From contig MU008178.1 of the NCBI GenBank assembly GCA_010909165.1, positions 136,369-200,368 of the forward strand: a DNA stretch of 64,000 nucleotides. The letters are read 5' to 3'. Each line of letters opens with the position of its first letter. Within the stretch, counting starts at the first letter, position 1. A program made the position numbers and the translations under genes. The DNA comes from Anthoceros angustus (Eukaryota; Streptophyta; Anthocerotopsida; Anthocerotales; Anthocerotaceae). Positions 60,501 to 64,000 of the stretch are shown one piece after another. The notes beneath the pieces are model-generated. The model was not told where the DNA came from. It made no database searches and was given only the letters and a program-made list of their open reading frames with translations.

Positions 60501-63500
60501 CGGGGGTGACAGTTACAATCTTTTCTCTCTGTAGGATTCTTAGGACCCCTTCACTGCTGGTGCTAATCTGTGCTCACGTGTTTCCTGTTCATGGTGGAAG
60601 TGTTGTTGTTATTGCTTGTGATGCTTTCAGGAATGTTTGATGGGCGCCACGTTTAATGCTAGCTGTAGCAGTCAAGAAAACTATTTTGACAGTTATTTCC
60701 TATTCCTTGTTTTGTAGGCTATGCGGGTGATAATCAATGACAAGAGATATGGGGTATTGAAGACTCTAGGAGAAAGAAAACAAGCATTCAATGAAGTAAG
60801 CCATTCTGCCTGCTCTCAAAATGGTCTGCTATTACTTGTAGAGGTGCACAATCTGTTCCCAATTCGATCTTTACGGAATGATCCAACAATAGCTTGTTTG
60901 GTCCCATAGTATCTGGCGCAAAGGAAGAAGCAAGAGACAGAGGAGAAACGGCTGAAACAAAAAAAGGCACGGGAGGATTTTCTTGTGATGTTGGAGGTAC
61001 CCTGCTATTGAGGCTTGATTTGTTGTTACTTCAGGGGGTGCAATGCAGCGCTCATAATTGGGAGTGAAACTTTCCAATAGTTGTGAGCATAACCTTCTTG
61101 TTTCTTTAATCAGGATTCAAAGGAGCTGACCTCTACTATGCGTTGGAGGTGGGAGCCTTACATCTTTGAACAGTGATTTTCTGTTGGCCTAGCCCTTGCT
61201 GTCGTCTTACCTTTTTCTAATCAACGCTCAACAATGCAGTAAAGCACTCCTGTTGTTTGAGGAAGATCCAAGGTTCTTGGCTGTGGAGAAGGAGCGTGAA
61301 AGGGAGGAACTCTTTGAGGACTATCTGGTTGACCTGGAAAGAAAGGTAGGACGAGTTCTGGCTCGTGTTTTGTTCTTTACAGTATAATGTTCAGGTAAGT
61401 CCTGTGTAAGGATTCTCCTTGTGCAGCTCTGGGTATTTGTATTTACTATCTTTCTGGTTCTGTTTCCCGTGAAGGAACGGGAAAGGGCAAGGGAGGAGCG
61501 GAAGAAGAATTTGGCTGAATATCGGGCTTACTTAGAAACATGTGACTTTGTGAAGGTTAGATTTTCAATCCGTATGTTTGCTGAGGTTTCTTGTCTTCAA
61601 ATTGTTGCCTCTCGTTGGTTCTCTCTGAGATTGAGAGAACTGCAGGCTACAAGTCAGTGGAGGAAAGTGCAGGATAAACTTGAGGATGATGAGCGCTGCA
61701 CTCGCTTGGACAAAATAGATCGATTGGAGGTGTTTCAGGTGAGATCACTCTACTCTGTAGTTCATCTAGCGTTTTGTTTTCAGTTGTTAAAGTACAGATA
61801 CGTCTTGGCACAAGTGCAGGAGTACATTCGCGATTTGGAGAAACAAGAGGAGGAAGAGAAGAAATTACAAAAGGTTAAGGCAACGTGTGCTTGCCCTAAA
61901 GCTTGCTGAGGTACTGGCTCTTTGATTTGAGTGAATCCCTGAGTGTGTGGAGGTACTCTATGGTTCCAGGAACAATTACGGAGAAAAGAACGCAAAAATC
62001 GGGATGAATTCAGAAAGGTTATGGATGAAGATAAGCTGTCAGGGGTGTTGAATGCCAGGACGTCATGGCGAGAATACCTAGTCAAGGTTGTCATCTCAAT
62101 GAAAACACCCCTCTGTTTGTTATGATGCATGATATCTGGTTGCTTACACGTTTTCTGTTTTTGTAGGTTAAAGAACATCCTGCTTATGTGGCGGTGGCAG
62201 GAAACACTTCTGGTTCAACTCCCAAAGAACTCTTTGAAGATGTTGCTGAAGAGTTAGAAAAGCAGGTAACTGGTGTAAAAATCCAGTAAGATTTCTTCGC
62301 GTCATTAGTACTGATCATTGTTCTCTTGGTGGCCAAACCTTTTGTCACTTCATAACACGTCATACTTCCTTTTGCTGTCACTCTGGCAGTATCATGAACA
62401 TAAGTCAAAGATAAAGGAGGTGATGAAGGCGTTCAAGGTGTGTATCTCTTATTTTGTTAGGCCCACAGCAGGGCTGATTTCAGTCGGATCACTGTTGTTT
62501 GATTGTATTGAATCGGAGTTTTGATCACTAGCTTATGTGTCAATGATACCTGGGCAGATAACAGTCACTACGACCTGGACCTTCGACAAGTTCAAGACTG
62601 CAATTGCTGAAGCAGGTGACTTGGTGGCGATCGCTGAACCAAACCTTAAGGTTAGTGATATTCAACTTTGTTGTGAACCAGGAGGAGGCTTTGTAGCTGC
62701 CCCTGGCAGCAACCTCTTAGTGTAGCTAGCAAACAATGTCGTAAGAACCCTTGGGCAAAGCTGCACCGGGAGAGCAAGACTAATGTGCTGAGTCAGGCAG
62801 CAAGCTTTGACTCTGGAGGTAACTGGTGGTGAGTAACTTTCTGCTGCCCACAAGAGGCAGCAGTGTATGTATTTATTACATCAGTGGACTGATCGGCGTG
62901 TAATGTAGATGCTCCTTTTGTTAAGACAAAGAACAGACAGCTTGTGAAGTCCAAGTCCTGGCTGGTTGGCTTGATGTACCCGTGCATGTCCTAGGGTTTT
63001 TAATCTTAAGCTTTTATCCTAAGCGTCTCTGTTCCATCGATTGCAGTTTGAGTGGCTTTTCCTTGTATGCTAAATCCTGTTCCTTGTATGCTTTACTGCA
63101 CGAGCTTTGAAGCGCATTGTTGTGAACCTGTGTTCTTTTTGGTGCAGCTGGTCTTTGAGGAACTTGTAGAGCGAGTGAGGGAAAAGGAGGAAAAGGAAGC
63201 CAAGAAGAAGCGCAGACTTGCCGAAGACTTCAGTGATCTTCTGCATTCCATCAAGGTACCCTTTTTGTGTGAACTCCTGGCTCATATAACATTGCCGGAT
63301 GTTCGAGGTTTGCTAGAAGATACAATTCTTAAAGGAGTTTGTGTGGTCACTGGGAGCCTTACATGCAATTGACTTCTCAGGCAATCAGTGCATCCTCCAA
63401 GTGGGAAGACTGCCGGCCATTGCTGGAAGATTCTCCGGAATATAGGTAATGCCTCCCCTGAACAAGATAAGTTGTTACAGTCTGGTGTTTGTGACCTTGT

Positions 63501-63656
63501 GTCGTTGTGTTGAACTTCTATGCAATGAAGTGATGGTAAACAATTTGCAGGGCTATATCTGACGAGGCAGTCCGAAGGAAAGTTTTTGATGACTATGTAG
63601 CTAACCTTCAGCAGAAGATAAAAGAGAAGGAGCGTAAGCGAGAGAAAGAAGATAAG
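57535..63656 (+). CDS. PRP40: PRP40-type pre-mRNA splicing factor (WW and FF domains), 3' end outside window
   Basis: PRP40 belongs to the U1 snRNP and bridges the 5' splice site and branch-point proteins; its WW domains bind Pro-rich ligands and, in plants, the RNA polymerase II CTD. The start at 57,535 gives [21 protein letters not shown] Pro/Gln-rich region runs to about 58,620. WW1 is [15 protein letters not shown] (about 58,870-58,915), preceded by [11 protein letters not shown] in the exon before. WW2 is [14 protein letters not shown] plus [19 protein letters not shown] (59,055-59,275). After a Ser/Ala-rich linker, FF domains follow across many short exons: [20 protein letters not shown] (60,350), [16 protein letters not shown] (61,255), [20 protein letters not shown] (61,652), [20 protein letters not shown] (62,575) and [18 protein letters not shown] (63,396). 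The last visible exon ends [12 protein letters not shown] at 63,656; the rest lies past the window. Confidence 0.92.
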
Positions 63657-64000
63657 GTATGCATAGTCCTGGGTCTCCTGTCTTTGAGTCTGTTGCCAGG
63701 TGTCTGTGCTGTTTGTGTGGGTGTGTTGCTGAACCATGCATGCCGAGTCCACAGAGTTGGTTGGCAGAGTTCAGTGTTTAGGAGTTGTGAACACTGGAAA
63801 GCTATGGTTCTTAAATAGAAGCCTGAAAGCTCCATGATGAAAACTGCTGTGTTACTTGATCACAGCAATTTGGTCCTGACATGATAACGGACCATATACG
63901 ATATCATGCAGATGACATGTCCATTCTTACTAATATGAACACTCTGAACAAGCCTTCTGCCTGTTTGTCAATGAGTTGACTCCATATGGGTTGCTCAGTG
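63657..64000 (+). other. Intron of PRP40 at the window edge
   Basis: After the GT at 63,657 I see no further FF-like coding sequence, so this is probably an intron longer than the others in this gene. Confidence 0.5.

Noticed and set aside
1-64000. tRNA genes, riboswitches or bacterial-type operons
   Set aside because: I scanned by eye and found no convincing cloverleaf or operon structure. A tRNA scan would be needed to exclude tRNAs fully.

Overview
This is nuclear DNA from a land plant. The evidence is intron-rich genes with GT..AG introns of roughly 80-130 bp, plant-type families (chloroplast-type NDP kinase, plant FAAH, AP180/ANTH adaptor, PRP40), Ty1/copia and Ty3/gypsy remnants, and a PLS-type pentatricopeptide (PPR) pseudogene. 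The PPR style and the SPRY/P-loop hnRNP-U-like gene make me lean to a seedless vascular plant such as a fern. That is an inference and is not proven here.

Layout. 1-22,982 is a gene island. A 5' fragment of a plastid NDP kinase (minus) lies head-to-head with the XPD-family helicase CHL1/DDX11 (862-4419, plus). Next come a fatty acid amide hydrolase (5072-9340, plus) and two tandem FrnE/DsbA-like thiol oxidoreductases (9497-10899 and 11479-12933, both minus). An AT-rich stretch then carries an hnRNP-U-like SPRY plus P-loop gene with a repeat-rich tail (14392-17450, minus). The island ends with an AP180/CALM-type clathrin adaptor (19426-22982, plus). From 57,535 to the right edge lies PRP40, with WW and FF domains (plus), running off the window. 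I read these genes exon by exon. Nearly all are open, with conserved catalytic motifs; the exceptions are the NDP kinase edge and one doubtful splice site in CHL1.

24.7-56.2 kb is a nested transposon block. Two halves of a copia pol (24.88-26.15 and 43.44-44.75 kb) flank about 17 kb of other repeats. These are a 2.06-kb tandem duplication, a LINE 3' remnant, three degenerate 5S-rRNA-like units, an 805-bp tandem duplication, a second copia 5' half, and a GA-rich element encoding coiled-coil protein in about four tandem copies. A gypsy element follows (45.15-47.28 kb, resuming at about 53.3 kb). It appears to be split by a CACTA-like element that carries a PPR gene fragment, which is itself interrupted by a 2,245-bp terminal-inverted-repeat element with a CCCT target duplication.

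The most striking large-scale signal is several local tandem duplications whose copies differ again and again where one copy has CAG or CTG and the other has CG, CCG or TCG, while the genes are intact. This fits consensus errors at CHG-methylated transposon DNA, and possibly uncollapsed assembly duplicates. The best defined and possibly new biological object is the 2,245-bp TIR element: its excision in silico restores the PPR reading frame exactly.
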